DNA of 33,971 bases. Origin: Carnobacterium sp. GTDB taxonomy: Bacteria > Bacillota > Bacilli > Lactobacillales > Carnobacteriaceae. Where the stretch lies: the NCBI GenBank assembly GCA_020431645.1, contig JAGQHW010000012.1, positions 1-33,971 of the forward strand. The letters run 5' to 3'. The number at the start of each line of letters is the position of its first letter. Within the stretch, counting starts at the first letter, position 1. The notes under the pieces were generated by a model. It searched no databases, was not told the DNA's origin, and worked only from the letters and a program-made list of their open reading frames with translations. This document shows, one piece after another, positions 15,749-23,767 of this stretch. A program made the position numbers and the translations under genes.

Positions 15749-15835
15749 TGTTATAGACCGAGGAATAAGAAGAAATAAATTACGAATGAAAAGAGTAATT
15801 AAGCCACAAAACAATTTGAGAAGGGAATTAATAAT

Positions 15836-16843
15836 ATGGAAGAAAAAATTGTTCACCAATTGCCTAAAGTAGAATTACACTGCCATTTAGATGGCTCTGT
15901 TCCTATGGAAACACTAAAAAAATTAGCAGAAAAACAACAGTTTGATTTAGCTTTACTTGATCAAATTATTGCCCCAGCAAAATGTACGAACTTGGTTGAT
16001 TATTTAAAAGGTTTTGATATTATTCAACAGCTTATGCAAACACATGAGCAATTAGAAGAGTCAGCCTATGCAACTGTTAAAGCTGCAGCTTTAGAAAATG
16101 TTCGCTACATGGAATTGCGCTTCGCTCCGCTTTTACATACTGAAGCAGATTTAACTGTATCAGAAGTTATCGCAGCAATCAGTGAAGGTGTTCGCCGCGC
16201 GATGGAGCAGTCTACTATCGTAGTAAATTTATTGATATGTGGGATGCGTCAGCATTCTAATGAAGACAATCTTGCGATGTTGTCTGAAGTTATGAAGACA
16301 AAAGAAGAATTAATGGTTGGTTTTGATATGGCTGGTCCAGAACCCGATTTTGCAAACGATCACATTGAGCCTTTAACAACTTATGCAAAGGAAAATAAAT
16401 TACAAATTACACTTCACTCTGGTGAATGTGGTTGTGCTCATAATGTTGCCCAAGCGATACGCTTAGGAGCAAAGCGTGTCGGACATGGAATAGCTATTCA
16501 AAAAAGTGAAGCTACACAGGCACTTTGCTTAGAAAAAGAAACGATCATTGAAATGTGCCCAACGAGTAATATTCAAACCGATGCGGTTAAAGACTGGGAA
16601 GAGTATCCCTTAGTCGATTTTTTAGAAAAAGGAATAAGTTGTTGCATCAATACAGATAATCGTACCGTTTCAAATACAACGTTGACGAAAGAATATATGC
16701 TATTAGCTGAACATACTGGAATTAGTTATCCAACAATGAAATTATTAAATCTAAATGGCTTAAAAGGTGCTTTCACGACTCCAGAGTTAAAAGAACAGCT
16801 TTCCAAAGTAATTGAGAAAGATTACGCACCCTACATGCAATAG
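15836..16843 (+). CDS. add: Adenosine deaminase
   Basis: A 335-residue metal-dependent amidohydrolase that deaminates adenosine and deoxyadenosine to the inosine forms in purine salvage. Zinc ligands and catalytic residues are in place: HCHLDGS (His15, His17), HSGE (His194 to Glu197), the RVGHGIAI His, and the Asp in INTDNRTVSNTTL. Length fits the family. AAGGGA lies about 10 bases before the ATG. An extended -10 candidate, TGTTATAGA, lies at 15749-15757. The gene is monocistronic, with a terminator at 16916-16950. Confidence 0.95.
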   Translation: MEEKIVHQLPKVELHCHLDGSVPMETLKKLAEKQQFDLALLDQIIAPAKCTNLVDYLKGFDIIQQLMQTHEQLEESAYATVKAAALENVRYMELRFAPLLHTEADLTVSEVIAAISEGVRRAMEQSTIVVNLLICGMRQHSNEDNLAMLSEVMKTKEELMVGFDMAGPEPDFANDHIEPLTTYAKENKLQITLHSGECGCAHNVAQAIRLGAKRVGHGIAIQKSEATQALCLEKETIIEMCPTSNIQTDAVKDWEEYPLVDFLEKGISCCINTDNRTVSNTTLTKEYMLLAEHTGISYPTMKLLNLNGLKGAFTTPELKEQLSKVIEKDYAPYMQ

Positions 16844-16915
16844 GAAATGAAAGGTGAGATTTACCAGTATTAATCGGATGATGTGTCACTTTTTTGAACG
16901 CTTATAATAAAAAGC

Positions 16916-16950
16916 CGTTCCTTGTTTATTGAAAATAAGGAACGATTTTA
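16916..16950 (+). terminator. Terminator after add
   Basis: CGTTCCTT (16916-16923) pairs with AAGGAACG (16937-16944), with further inner T/A pairs, followed by ATTTTATT. Confidence 0.75.
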
Positions 16951-16982
16951 TTGTGAAATTTACCAAGAGAGGATATCTAACT

Positions 16983-18542
16983 ATGAACTCACCTCTGACA
17001 ACATATATAACACTTATTTCTGCTTCGGGTGTATTAAATGTATATTTATGTTTATACGTGTATTTTAAACGTCAAAGTTACAAGAAAATTGCTTACTTTT
17101 TTATCGCTTATACTGCAACAATAGCCATTTATTGCTTTTCTGCAGCTTTTTCTTTATTGAGTACAACATTAGGACAAATAAAGTTTTGGACAACTATTCA
17201 ATATATTGGGATGCCGATTTCTGTGATATTAGGTTTACTATTTGTCATGTACTATTTGGGTATTCATCTTTCAAAAATTAAGATAGTTGCCTTGCTTATT
17301 TTACCAATTATCACATCAACTATGGTAGCAACGAACGACTTACACCATCTTTATTACCGAGTTTTTGAAGTAGATCCAATTTTAGGAGCACCTTACATAA
17401 AGCAAGAAATAGGCGTGTGGTACATGATTCATGGAGCATATATCTTTTTGTGTATGCTAGCAGCTCTTTTGCTAGCTATATCGTATTGGAAAGAGATTTC
17501 AAAAATATATAGACCTCAATTACTTTCTTTGATATTGGGACAATTTATTCCTATGGTAACAGCTTTTTTATATTTAATGGAACTTACTCCTCGAGGTGTA
17601 GATCCTGTTCCAATGGTTCTATGGCTTTCTTCAATTTTATATTTATGGTCAATTAGTTCGTCTCGAATGTTCACATTGATGCCTATTGCAAAAGATATTA
17701 TTTTTAATAGTATAAATGATGGTGTGGTGGTGCTAGATGAGTCTCTTCAGGTAATTGAATTCAACCAAATTTGTAAGAAATATTTCCCAAAAGTAAATAA
17801 AAACATGATTGGGAAGGATTTCTATAAGGCGTGGCTTGAACTAATAGGTAAGGATTTTCCTTTATTACTTGATTTAGAGAGTCGTAGTCAAGAGATGCAA
17901 CTAATGTTTGAAGAAACAAAACGTATTTATCAAATTCGTGTTTCGCCACTAATAGAAGTTGGAAATAACAAAGGTCTGATTCTGATTTTTACAGATGTTA
18001 CTGAACTGAAAGAATTACAACTTAAGTTAGAGTACCAGGCGAACTATGATGGTTTAACTCAAATATATAATCGTCGTGCTTTTATGGATTATTGTGAACA
18101 AAATTTTTTAGAAGCGAAAGAGAAATCAATTCCATTTTCTGTTATTTTAATGGATATTGATTATTTTAAAAAAGTAAACGATACATACGGACATCATATA
18201 GGAGACCAATTACTCAAACATGTTGTAACCATTTTTGAAAACCAATTAACAGTAGAACAGATTTTTGCTAGGTACGGTGGAGAGGAGTTTGCTTTATCTT
18301 TAAATGGATACACAGCAACGGAAGCCGAATTATTAGGAAACAAGCTTCGCAAAAGTATAGAAGGACAGAGCCTTTCTTCTTCTAAAGGGCTCATCTCTGT
18401 TACTTTTAGTATGGGGATAGCTCAGGCAATACCGAATAAAGCGGAAACGATAGATCAACTATTGAATAAAGCAGATAAGGCATTGTACTCTGCAAAACAA
18501 GCAGGACGTAACCAAGTTCACATTTATAAAAGAGCTAGGTAA
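16983..18542 (+). CDS. Membrane diguanylate cyclase: 7TM sensor, PAS, GGDEF
   Basis: A 519-residue signalling protein that should make cyclic di-GMP. Residues 1-235 hold seven membrane helices of the histidine-kinase N-terminal 7TM type. Residues ~240-335 are a PAS-like domain (NDGVVVLDESLQVIEFN, then GLILIFTDVTELK). Residues ~350-515 are GGDEF, with DYDGLTQIYNRRAF-type start (ANYDGLTQIYNRR), MDIDYFKKVNDTYGH and the active loop RYGGEEF (430-436). The inhibitory RxxD site, expected just before that loop, is absent (TVEQ). No EAL domain is present. The start is ATG 16983 with GAGAGGAT upstream; a longer frame from TTG 16929 would lie in the add terminator. Confidence 0.93.
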   Translation: MNSPLTTYITLISASGVLNVYLCLYVYFKRQSYKKIAYFFIAYTATIAIYCFSAAFSLLSTTLGQIKFWTTIQYIGMPISVILGLLFVMYYLGIHLSKIKIVALLILPIITSTMVATNDLHHLYYRVFEVDPILGAPYIKQEIGVWYMIHGAYIFLCMLAALLLAISYWKEISKIYRPQLLSLILGQFIPMVTAFLYLMELTPRGVDPVPMVLWLSSILYLWSISSSRMFTLMPIAKDIIFNSINDGVVVLDESLQVIEFNQICKKYFPKVNKNMIGKDFYKAWLELIGKDFPLLLDLESRSQEMQLMFEETKRIYQIRVSPLIEVGNNKGLILIFTDVTELKELQLKLEYQANYDGLTQIYNRRAFMDYCEQNFLEAKEKSIPFSVILMDIDYFKKVNDTYGHHIGDQLLKHVVTIFENQLTVEQIFARYGGEEFALSLNGYTATEAELLGNKLRKSIEGQSLSSSKGLISVTFSMGIAQAIPNKAETIDQLLNKADKALYSAKQAGRNQVHIYKRAR

Positions 18543-18577
18543 AAAGATAATAAAAAACGGTGTATCAGGTAAAGCGG

Positions 18578-18662
18578 AATGACTATAAAGCTATTAGTCA
18601 TTTAACCAGAAGGGCACAGTCTGCCTGTAGCTCCTTATCTAATTTATAAGGCAGATAAGGAG
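18578..18662 (+). other. Two strong hairpins in the gap after the GGDEF gene
   Basis: Hairpin 1 pairs AATGACTA (18578-18585) with TAGTCATT (18595-18602). Hairpin 2 pairs CTCCTTATCT (18631-18640) with AGATAAGGAG (18653-18662). A competing fold pairs CTGCC...TTAT (from 18621) with ATAAGGCAG (18646-18654). There is no T-run after them. They lie between the GGDEF stop and the TspO-like promoter, so they may be a 3' end, a small RNA or a decayed repeat. Confidence 0.5.
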
Positions 18663-18719
18663 TAATAAGAGTTAAGTTATTTTATTTAATAACAAATCTC
18701 TTTTAAAAAAATTGTTTTC

Positions 18720-18748
18720 TTGAATCATCAGTATTTTTCGTGTAAATT
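18720..18748 (+). promoter_or_regulatory. Sigma-A promoter of the TspO-like gene
   Basis: TTGAAT (18720-18725), a 17-base spacer, then TAAATT (18743-18748) with TG directly before it. It predicts a leader of about 105 bases before ATG 18862. Confidence 0.6.
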
Positions 18749-18810
18749 TAAGTTAACAAGATAATTAGTTTTTAATGAGTAAGTTACACAACAAAATTAA
18801 ATGGAAAAAT

Positions 18811-18842
18811 TCTATCAATAGGTTTGCCTATTCGGAGATAGA
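18811..18842 (+). promoter_or_regulatory. Leader hairpin just before the TspO-like ribosome site
   Basis: TCTATC (18811-18816) pairs with GATAGA (18837-18842) and, stacked inside, AATAGG (18817-18822) pairs with CCTATT (18827-18832) over a TTTG loop. It ends a few bases before AGGGGG, the ribosome site, so it could modulate translation. Confidence 0.5.
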
Positions 18843-18861
18843 TGTCCAGGGGGAATGTACT

Positions 18862-19662
18862 ATGAAAACAGCCATCAAAGCATGGATAAATATTGTTGTA
18901 TTTATTAGTTTATTAGTTATTAATTATTTTAGTAGCGCAGGTTTGATCAATGGGACAAATCAAAAAGAAATGTCTGATAAATACCTTACCTCCATTACGC
19001 CAGCGTCCTTTACTTTTAGTATATGGGGAATCATTTATACTTTAATCTTTATCGCTCTTATCTTAATGGTTTTGAATCGAAATAAAAGTAGTTATCGATT
19101 GATTATTGATAAATTTTCTCCTTTATTTTGGTTATCTTCCTTATTTAATATCGCTTGGATAGTTCTATTTCTATATGATAAAATTTTTATCTCTACTATT
19201 TTTATAGCAGCTTTGACAATTGTCTTAGTAGTTATTAATCAAGTAATAGTAGAGAATAATGACAATAAAAAAAATATGTTAGCTTTATCTTTTGGACTAT
19301 ATAATGGTTGGGTTTTAATTGCAACAATCATCAATATGGCAGCTTACTTAGTAAAAAGTGGATGGAATAGATTTGGTCTTTCACAAGAAATATGGGGAAT
19401 TATATTATTGAGTTTATCCTTTATAATTGTCGTCAGAACGATGGCTAAGTTAAGAAATGCATCATTTCCACTTTCTGCCGCTTGGGGATGTTATGGTATT
19501 TATAAACTACTCGTTTCTTCCACTGGATTAGGCAGTGATTATTCATTATTGCCGGTCATTTCAGTTAGTTATATGTTTCTTCTAATTGTTGTAGCTGTTA
19601 TTCAGTTCAAATCAAATAAATGGAAACTAATTCCTGCTCCAAAAGCCAATATCTATTTATAA
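18862..19662 (+). CDS. TspO/MBR-related membrane protein
   Basis: A 266-residue integral membrane protein, mostly hydrophobic with about seven helices. Residues 28-60 (LINGTNQKEMSDKYLTSITP then SFTFSIWGIIYT) match the N-terminal motif of tryptophan-rich sensory proteins related to TspO/MBR. Bacterial TspO proteins are nearer 160 residues with five helices, so this belongs to a longer relative of unknown ligand. The start is ATG 18862 after AGGGGGAA; an open frame from 18775 has no ribosome site and runs through the leader hairpin. Preceded by its own promoter and followed by a terminator, so monocistronic. A TspO-like porphyrin or stress role is family knowledge, not shown here. Confidence 0.75.
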   Translation: MKTAIKAWINIVVFISLLVINYFSSAGLINGTNQKEMSDKYLTSITPASFTFSIWGIIYTLIFIALILMVLNRNKSSYRLIIDKFSPLFWLSSLFNIAWIVLFLYDKIFISTIFIAALTIVLVVINQVIVENNDNKKNMLALSFGLYNGWVLIATIINMAAYLVKSGWNRFGLSQEIWGIILLSLSFIIVVRTMAKLRNASFPLSAAWGCYGIYKLLVSSTGLGSDYSLLPVISVSYMFLLIVVAVIQFKSNKWKLIPAPKANIYL

Positions 19663-19703
19663 AAAGTGCTAAGTAAACGTTCTATTCTTTCATATGTATA
19701 ACC

Positions 19704-19748
19704 AACCCCGTTATCGAACGCCTATTGATGTTTGGTAACGGGGTTTAT
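19704..19748 (+). terminator. Terminator between TspO-like gene and small membrane gene
   Basis: AACCCCGTTA (19704-19713) pairs with TAACGGGGTT (19736-19745), a GC-rich 10-bp stem. The T-run is short (TTTAT), and it lies between convergent genes. Confidence 0.8.
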
Positions 19749-19785
19749 CGCAGAATCAAATTTTTAGTGCATAGAGGTGCGTTTA

Positions 19786-20163
19786 TTAATTTACTTTTTT
19801 TATTTTATACCATTTAATGCTAAAAAGCATGATCATTACTACCATAACATAGACAACAATAGTGCTTATCTGATAGTTGAAATTCGGTATAAAATTAAGA
19901 AGTGATGGAAAAATAATGATTAAAAAAAGGAAAAACCCTGACCACTTAGGAGTGGTGACCTCAATCGTTTCTCCATCACTAATAGCTAGCTCATTGCTAT
20001 TAATAATAGACTGACTGATTTTTAATTTTGCTGTATTGCTAGGAAGATTAACTTTTACTCGCTGTTCAGTTCTAACTTGTCCAACTTTCACACCATTCAT
20101 TCTTATCGCAAGTGCGCCTGTCATTCTTATCACACCAGTACGACGTATAATAGTAATTGCCAT
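19786..20163 (-). CDS. Small membrane protein with N-terminal beta domain
   Basis: A 125-residue protein I do not recognise. Residues 1-70 look like a compact all-beta domain (ITIIRRTGVIR, IRMNGVKVGQV, RVKVNLPSNTAKLKI, ETIEVTT), reminiscent of PEGA-like surface or ligand domains. Two hydrophobic helices follow, about 75-92 and 98-116, then a Lys-rich tail. AAGGGG lies about 8 bases before the ATG. It stands alone: convergent with the TspO-like gene and divergent from the FUSC gene. Repeated Ile-Arg-Arg/Met-Thr-Gly elements near the N-terminus (RRTGVIRMTGALAIRMNG) look internally repetitive. Confidence 0.7.
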   Translation of the reverse strand: MAITIIRRTGVIRMTGALAIRMNGVKVGQVRTEQRVKVNLPSNTAKLKISQSIINSNELAISDGETIEVTTPKWSGFFLFLIIIFPSLLNFIPNFNYQISTIVVYVMVVMIMLFSIKWYKIKKVN

Positions 20164-20524
20164 TCAAAAACCCCTTCATTTTTATTAAGTGATAACATCT
20201 TTATTGACCCCTAAATTAAATAGACTGTCTTTAAAAAACAGTCCTTCTTTTACCACTATTATAGACTTATAAGAATTTCAATATAATGCATATTAATAGT
20301 TTTTAAATAAAATAAGGAAAGTTAAAAAACTAAGGAAATAAGTTTTGTAATCGATTATATAATTAAAAGCGAGTATTAATAAATAGAACAATTGGCTTTA
20401 GTTGTTCTAGTATTCAGTTTTATTTTCACTTTTTATTTTATTGAATTGCTATTAAGAGAAGGGAATACTTGTAAGTCCTTTTACTTTGTGATAATGTTGT
20501 TCGTTGTTACAAAGGAGGGAATAA
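20164..20524. other. Divergent intergenic region
   Basis: About 360 AT-rich bases between two divergent membrane protein genes. It holds one short hairpin, GACTGT (20223-20228) with ACAGTC (20238-20243), followed on the plus strand by CTTCTTTT. No further gene or clear promoter pair is visible. Confidence 0.5.
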
Positions 20525-21553
20525 TTGTTGAAAAAAATTGTGCCAAATACAGTTATGTTTGCTAAAATATTAGTATTTATTAACTTATTTGGATATGTAT
20601 TCGGAGTAAACAATAATCTAGTAGGAATAACGATTTTAATTATCCTGCTTGTGCTTATGCAAGAAGACTTAACTAAAAAACCTATTGAAAACTTTATCAA
20701 ACTGACAAGCATAAATTTAATTTCAGGTATCCTAACACATTTATCAAGTCAAAATATGTGGGTTGGATTTATTCTAAACTTTGTTGCATTAGCAACAATT
20801 GGTTATTTTTTTAGTTCTAGATTAAACAAAACATTAGTCGTACCTTTTGGCTTACAATATTTGTTTATGTTGTATAGTCCAGTAACAGGTATTGACTTTG
20901 ATAAACGATTAATAGGGTTAGTAGCTGGGGCAGTATTGGTTATGATTACTCAATTTATTATCCACCCAAAAAGTAGTCAGTCAGAAAACGAGACACTTGA
21001 ATTAGTTGAAGTGAATGAAGATACTAGCTTATATAAGACGGTTAGGGTAATTGGAAGAGACTATTCAGTCCATCGAGTAAGAGGGGCGTATGCCCTTAGA
21101 ATTGGTTTAATCACAGCTATCACAGCTTTTATAGTAGCTTTTTTTAATTTGCAAGAAGGACGTTGGATTGTCTATACCGTCTTTTCATTAACAGAATTGT
21201 ATTCTGAAAATTGTACTATTCGATCGAAACAGCGAGTACAGGGTACAATTTTTGGTGCAGTGATTATCTTAGTTTTATTTGTATTCATTAAAGACAATAG
21301 TATAAGAGCGATGATTATATTAGTTGCAGGATATCTAGATAGTTTTACAACAAACTATCGAGATAAAATGATTTGCGTGACAATATCAGTCATCGCATCA
21401 ACAGCTTTAATAAATAATGCTCTTTATGCTGCGGTTAATAGAATAAGTTATATCTTAATAGGGACAATTCTTGCCTTAATAGTAGATAAGTTAGTTTTCA
21501 AAAATAAGTTAAATGATTTTAAAGAAATTAAAAAGATACAAGAACAAGAATAA
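20525..21553 (+). CDS. FUSC/aromatic acid exporter-like membrane protein
   Basis: A 342-residue inner membrane protein with the two-part layout of FUSC-type (fusaric acid resistance/aromatic acid exporter) proteins: about five helices in residues 5-155, a charged linker (~160-195), then a second helical block beginning with RIGLITAITAFIVAFF and the signature-like LQEGRWIVYTVFSLTELYSE with KQRVQGTIFGA. The start is one of two adjacent TTG codons (20525 or 20528) after GGAGG at 20514-20518; no ATG is available nearby. It ends in an 18-bp terminator stem shared with the convergent CofE-like gene. Substrate unknown. Confidence 0.82.
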   Translation: MLKKIVPNTVMFAKILVFINLFGYVFGVNNNLVGITILIILLVLMQEDLTKKPIENFIKLTSINLISGILTHLSSQNMWVGFILNFVALATIGYFFSSRLNKTLVVPFGLQYLFMLYSPVTGIDFDKRLIGLVAGAVLVMITQFIIHPKSSQSENETLELVEVNEDTSLYKTVRVIGRDYSVHRVRGAYALRIGLITAITAFIVAFFNLQEGRWIVYTVFSLTELYSENCTIRSKQRVQGTIFGAVIILVLFVFIKDNSIRAMIILVAGYLDSFTTNYRDKMICVTISVIASTALINNALYAAVNRISYILIGTILALIVDKLVFKNKLNDFKEIKKIQEQE

Positions 21554-21595
21554 AAAAAGCAAAAATCCTATTTAAATTAGGATTTTTGCTTTTTT
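21553..21595. terminator. Bidirectional terminator (FUSC gene / CofE-like gene)
   Basis: An 18-bp perfect stem pairs 21553-21570 (ending in AATCCTA) with 21578-21595 (starting TAGGATT), with A-run and T-run flanks in both directions. Confidence 0.93.
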
Positions 21596-21620
21596 ATTGA
21601 ACTATTTTTTGATAAGTGAG

Positions 21621-22811
21621 TTATTCTGTAAAGTTATCAAAATATCCTTGGATATAGATAATAGGTGTTCCTTTATCGCCACTACCAGAAGTTAAATCAG
21701 ATAAAGATCCGATTAAATCTGTTAGTCTACGGGGAGTTGTCCCTTGAGCTTCCATTGCGCCAACGAGATCTTCTTTTTTGTTTACAATATAATTAGAAAT
21801 CGCTTCTTTCAACTCTTTCCCACGAAGATGTGAAAAGTTGTTGTCTGCTAAATATTTCAATTTCACTTCATTAGGTGTACCAGCAAGACCGGATGTATAA
21901 GCAGGAGAAACAACTGGATCTGCTAATTCCCAAATTTTTCCGACAGGATCTTTAAAAGCTCCATCTCCATAAACCATTACCTCAATTAGTTTGCCTGTCT
22001 GTGCTCTCATCTTTTCTTGAATGTGATCAACAATGGGCTGACAACTATGAGGAAATAATTTTAAGGTATCATCGGTAGCTTTATTAGATCCAAGTAGACC
22101 ATAAGACTCATTAAAGCCACTGCCATTAATTGATTTTGATAATACATCATCAAGACCATAAACTTTTTCAGCTCCAGCATTGGTAAGGATTCGCTTTGTT
22201 CTAGCTCTTGAATGGATGTCACTTGCTAGTACACTTTTTGTATAGTTTAAAATTGTTTTTGGATCGTTTGAGAAAATAATTTCACAACTCGTTCCTTCGG
22301 CTTCAATAATTGAACGATAATAGTCGATATAATCAACACCGGTAAATTCGTGTTTCTTATAACCAAAATGCTCACGGAATTCACTTTCAGTCAACACATC
22401 TGTCCAAGGGTTAACGCCTTTAACATCTAATTCATCGATATCAACAAGTTGGTTTCCCACCTCATCAGAAGGATAGCTCAACATCAAAACGATACTTTTG
22501 GCACCTTTTGCAATACCACGTAAGATATTTGAAAAACGATTACGACTAAGAATTGGAAAGATAACACCAATTTTTTCGTTTCCAAATTTTGCTTGAATAT
22601 CTTCAGCTATGTTATCAATGCTGACATAATTACCTTGTGCGCGTGCAACGATTGATTCAGTAATCGTTATAATATCGCGATCTTCAAAAGTCATCCCTTC
22701 AACTTTTGCTGCATTCAATACAGTATCGACTACGATTTGTTCAATATCATCGCCTTCATTAATAATTGGTCCTCGAAGACCACGTACGACTGTTCCAACG
22801 GCTCTTTCCAA
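21621..22811 (-). CDS. CofE-like protein (coenzyme F420-0:L-glutamate ligase family)
   Basis: A 396-residue protein matching the CofE family, which in actinobacteria and archaea adds glutamate to coenzyme F420. The N-terminus (ERAVGTVVRGLRGPI, then RDIITITESIVARAQGN) is the family signature; central segments IGVIFPILSRNRFSNILRG and VMVYGDGAFKDPVGK also fit. The start is placed at TTG 22811: GGGGAG lies 6 bases upstream, and homology begins with Glu-Arg-Ala/Thr-Val-Gly-Thr. A GTG at 22829 would overlap that ribosome site. Lactic acid bacteria are not known to make F420, and no other F420 gene is in the window, so the real substrate is open. Confidence 0.82.
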   Translation of the reverse strand: MERAVGTVVRGLRGPIINEGDDIEQIVVDTVLNAAKVEGMTFEDRDIITITESIVARAQGNYVSIDNIAEDIQAKFGNEKIGVIFPILSRNRFSNILRGIAKGAKSIVLMLSYPSDEVGNQLVDIDELDVKGVNPWTDVLTESEFREHFGYKKHEFTGVDYIDYYRSIIEAEGTSCEIIFSNDPKTILNYTKSVLASDIHSRARTKRILTNAGAEKVYGLDDVLSKSINGSGFNESYGLLGSNKATDDTLKLFPHSCQPIVDHIQEKMRAQTGKLIEVMVYGDGAFKDPVGKIWELADPVVSPAYTSGLAGTPNEVKLKYLADNNFSHLRGKELKEAISNYIVNKKEDLVGAMEAQGTTPRRLTDLIGSLSDLTSGSGDKGTPIIYIQGYFDNFTE

Positions 22812-22880
22812 TACAATCTCCCCTAACACATTACTTTATATATAAATAATTAAGTACAACTATCTATACACTACTGGTCT

Positions 22881-22910
22881 ATTATACCTTTCAGAGTGGA
22901 TAGATGTAAA
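22881..22910 (-). promoter_or_regulatory. Promoter of the CofE-like gene
   Basis: On the minus strand, TTTACA (22910-22905) and a perfect TATAAT (22886-22881) are 18 bases apart, about 70 bases before the start. Confidence 0.75.
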
Positions 22911-23070
22911 ACGTTATATTGTAATACTCACTATATAAGCGAGATTGGTAGTTAAGTGGTTCATTTTTTGAAAAATTTAAAATGAAAAATTAGAAATAAG
23001 TAACTAACTAAGTAGTCATTTTATTTAGCTAATGAATAGAAAGTATTTATTTTTCTACAGATGGTTGTTC

Positions 23071-23079
23071 TGATATAAT
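23071..23079 (+). promoter_or_regulatory. Extended -10 promoter of the NUDIX gene
   Basis: TGATATAAT contains TG, one base, then a perfect TATAAT (23074-23079); the -35 region is T-rich and weak. It lies 56 bases before ATG 23135. Confidence 0.65.
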
Positions 23080-23134
23080 AGGTATTAGCTAAACTATTAA
23101 CGGATGAAATGCTGCAATTAAAGGAGAATTTTAG

Positions 23135-23701
23135 ATGAACTTAAAAGAACAAGTGACTCAATACAAACCCTACAATGCTCAAGAAGCTGTAGATCAAAAA
23201 GAAATACTTTCTTACTTAGCTACTTTTGACAATTTATTGACTAGAGAAAATGAACAGGCTCATTTCACTGCTTCAGCGTGGGTAGTAAATAAAAAGAGAA
23301 CGAAAGTATTGATGGCGTATCATAATATTTATCAATCATGGTCGTGGGTTGGAGGACATGCAGATGGTGATGCAGATTTATTACATGTAGCCTTTAAGGA
23401 AACACAAGAAGAAACAGGCTTGAAAAATCTTACAGCAATTTCTAATGATATTTACTCTATTGAAATTTTAGAAGTTCCAGCTCATATAAAAAAGGATAAA
23501 CCAATAGCAAAACATTTGCATTTAAATCTTACTTATCTTATTGAGGCAGATGAAGATGAATTAACCTTTATTAAACCGGATGAAAATAGTGGTATAGAAT
23601 GGATGGAATTAGATGAGGCCGTCAAAGCATGCAGTGAAGCAGAGATGAAAGTAGTCTATCAAAAGTTAAATCAAAAATTAAAGCAATACAAAAAAGATTA
23701 A
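23135..23701 (+). CDS. NUDIX hydrolase
   Basis: A 188-residue cytosolic hydrolase of nucleoside diphosphate-linked compounds. The Nudix box spans residues 74-96: GHADGDADLLHVAFKETQ then EETGL. The metal-binding Glu pair is intact, while the first conserved Glu of the classical box is replaced by an Asp/Ala-rich segment, as in a known GGHADGD subgroup. The flanking HFTASAWVV and IYQSWSWVGGH segments also fit that subgroup. AAAGGAGA lies upstream of the ATG. It is monocistronic, with its own promoter and terminator. The substrate is not predictable. Confidence 0.9.
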   Translation: MNLKEQVTQYKPYNAQEAVDQKEILSYLATFDNLLTRENEQAHFTASAWVVNKKRTKVLMAYHNIYQSWSWVGGHADGDADLLHVAFKETQEETGLKNLTAISNDIYSIEILEVPAHIKKDKPIAKHLHLNLTYLIEADEDELTFIKPDENSGIEWMELDEAVKACSEAEMKVVYQKLNQKLKQYKKD

Positions 23702-23713
23702 TTGCTAGAGTAT

Positions 23714-23752
23714 AAAAAAGATTCCATACAATCACTGTATGAAATCTTTTTT
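23714..23752. terminator. Bidirectional terminator (NUDIX gene / uracil permease)
   Basis: A 17-bp stem with one mismatch pairs 23714-23730 with 23736-23752 over an ATCAC loop, with A-run and T-run flanks. Confidence 0.92.
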
Positions 23753-23767
23753 TATTTATTTATTCGT

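Noticed and set aside
18578..18662. A c-di-GMP, preQ1, THF or TPP riboswitch near the GGDEF gene.
   Set aside because: The conserved cores of these classes are not present; only unclassified hairpins remain.
20223..20250. Hairpin GACTGT/ACAGTC followed by CTTCTTTT as a terminator.
   Set aside because: Only 6 bp and no plus-strand gene ends before it; kept as a note in the intergenic entry.
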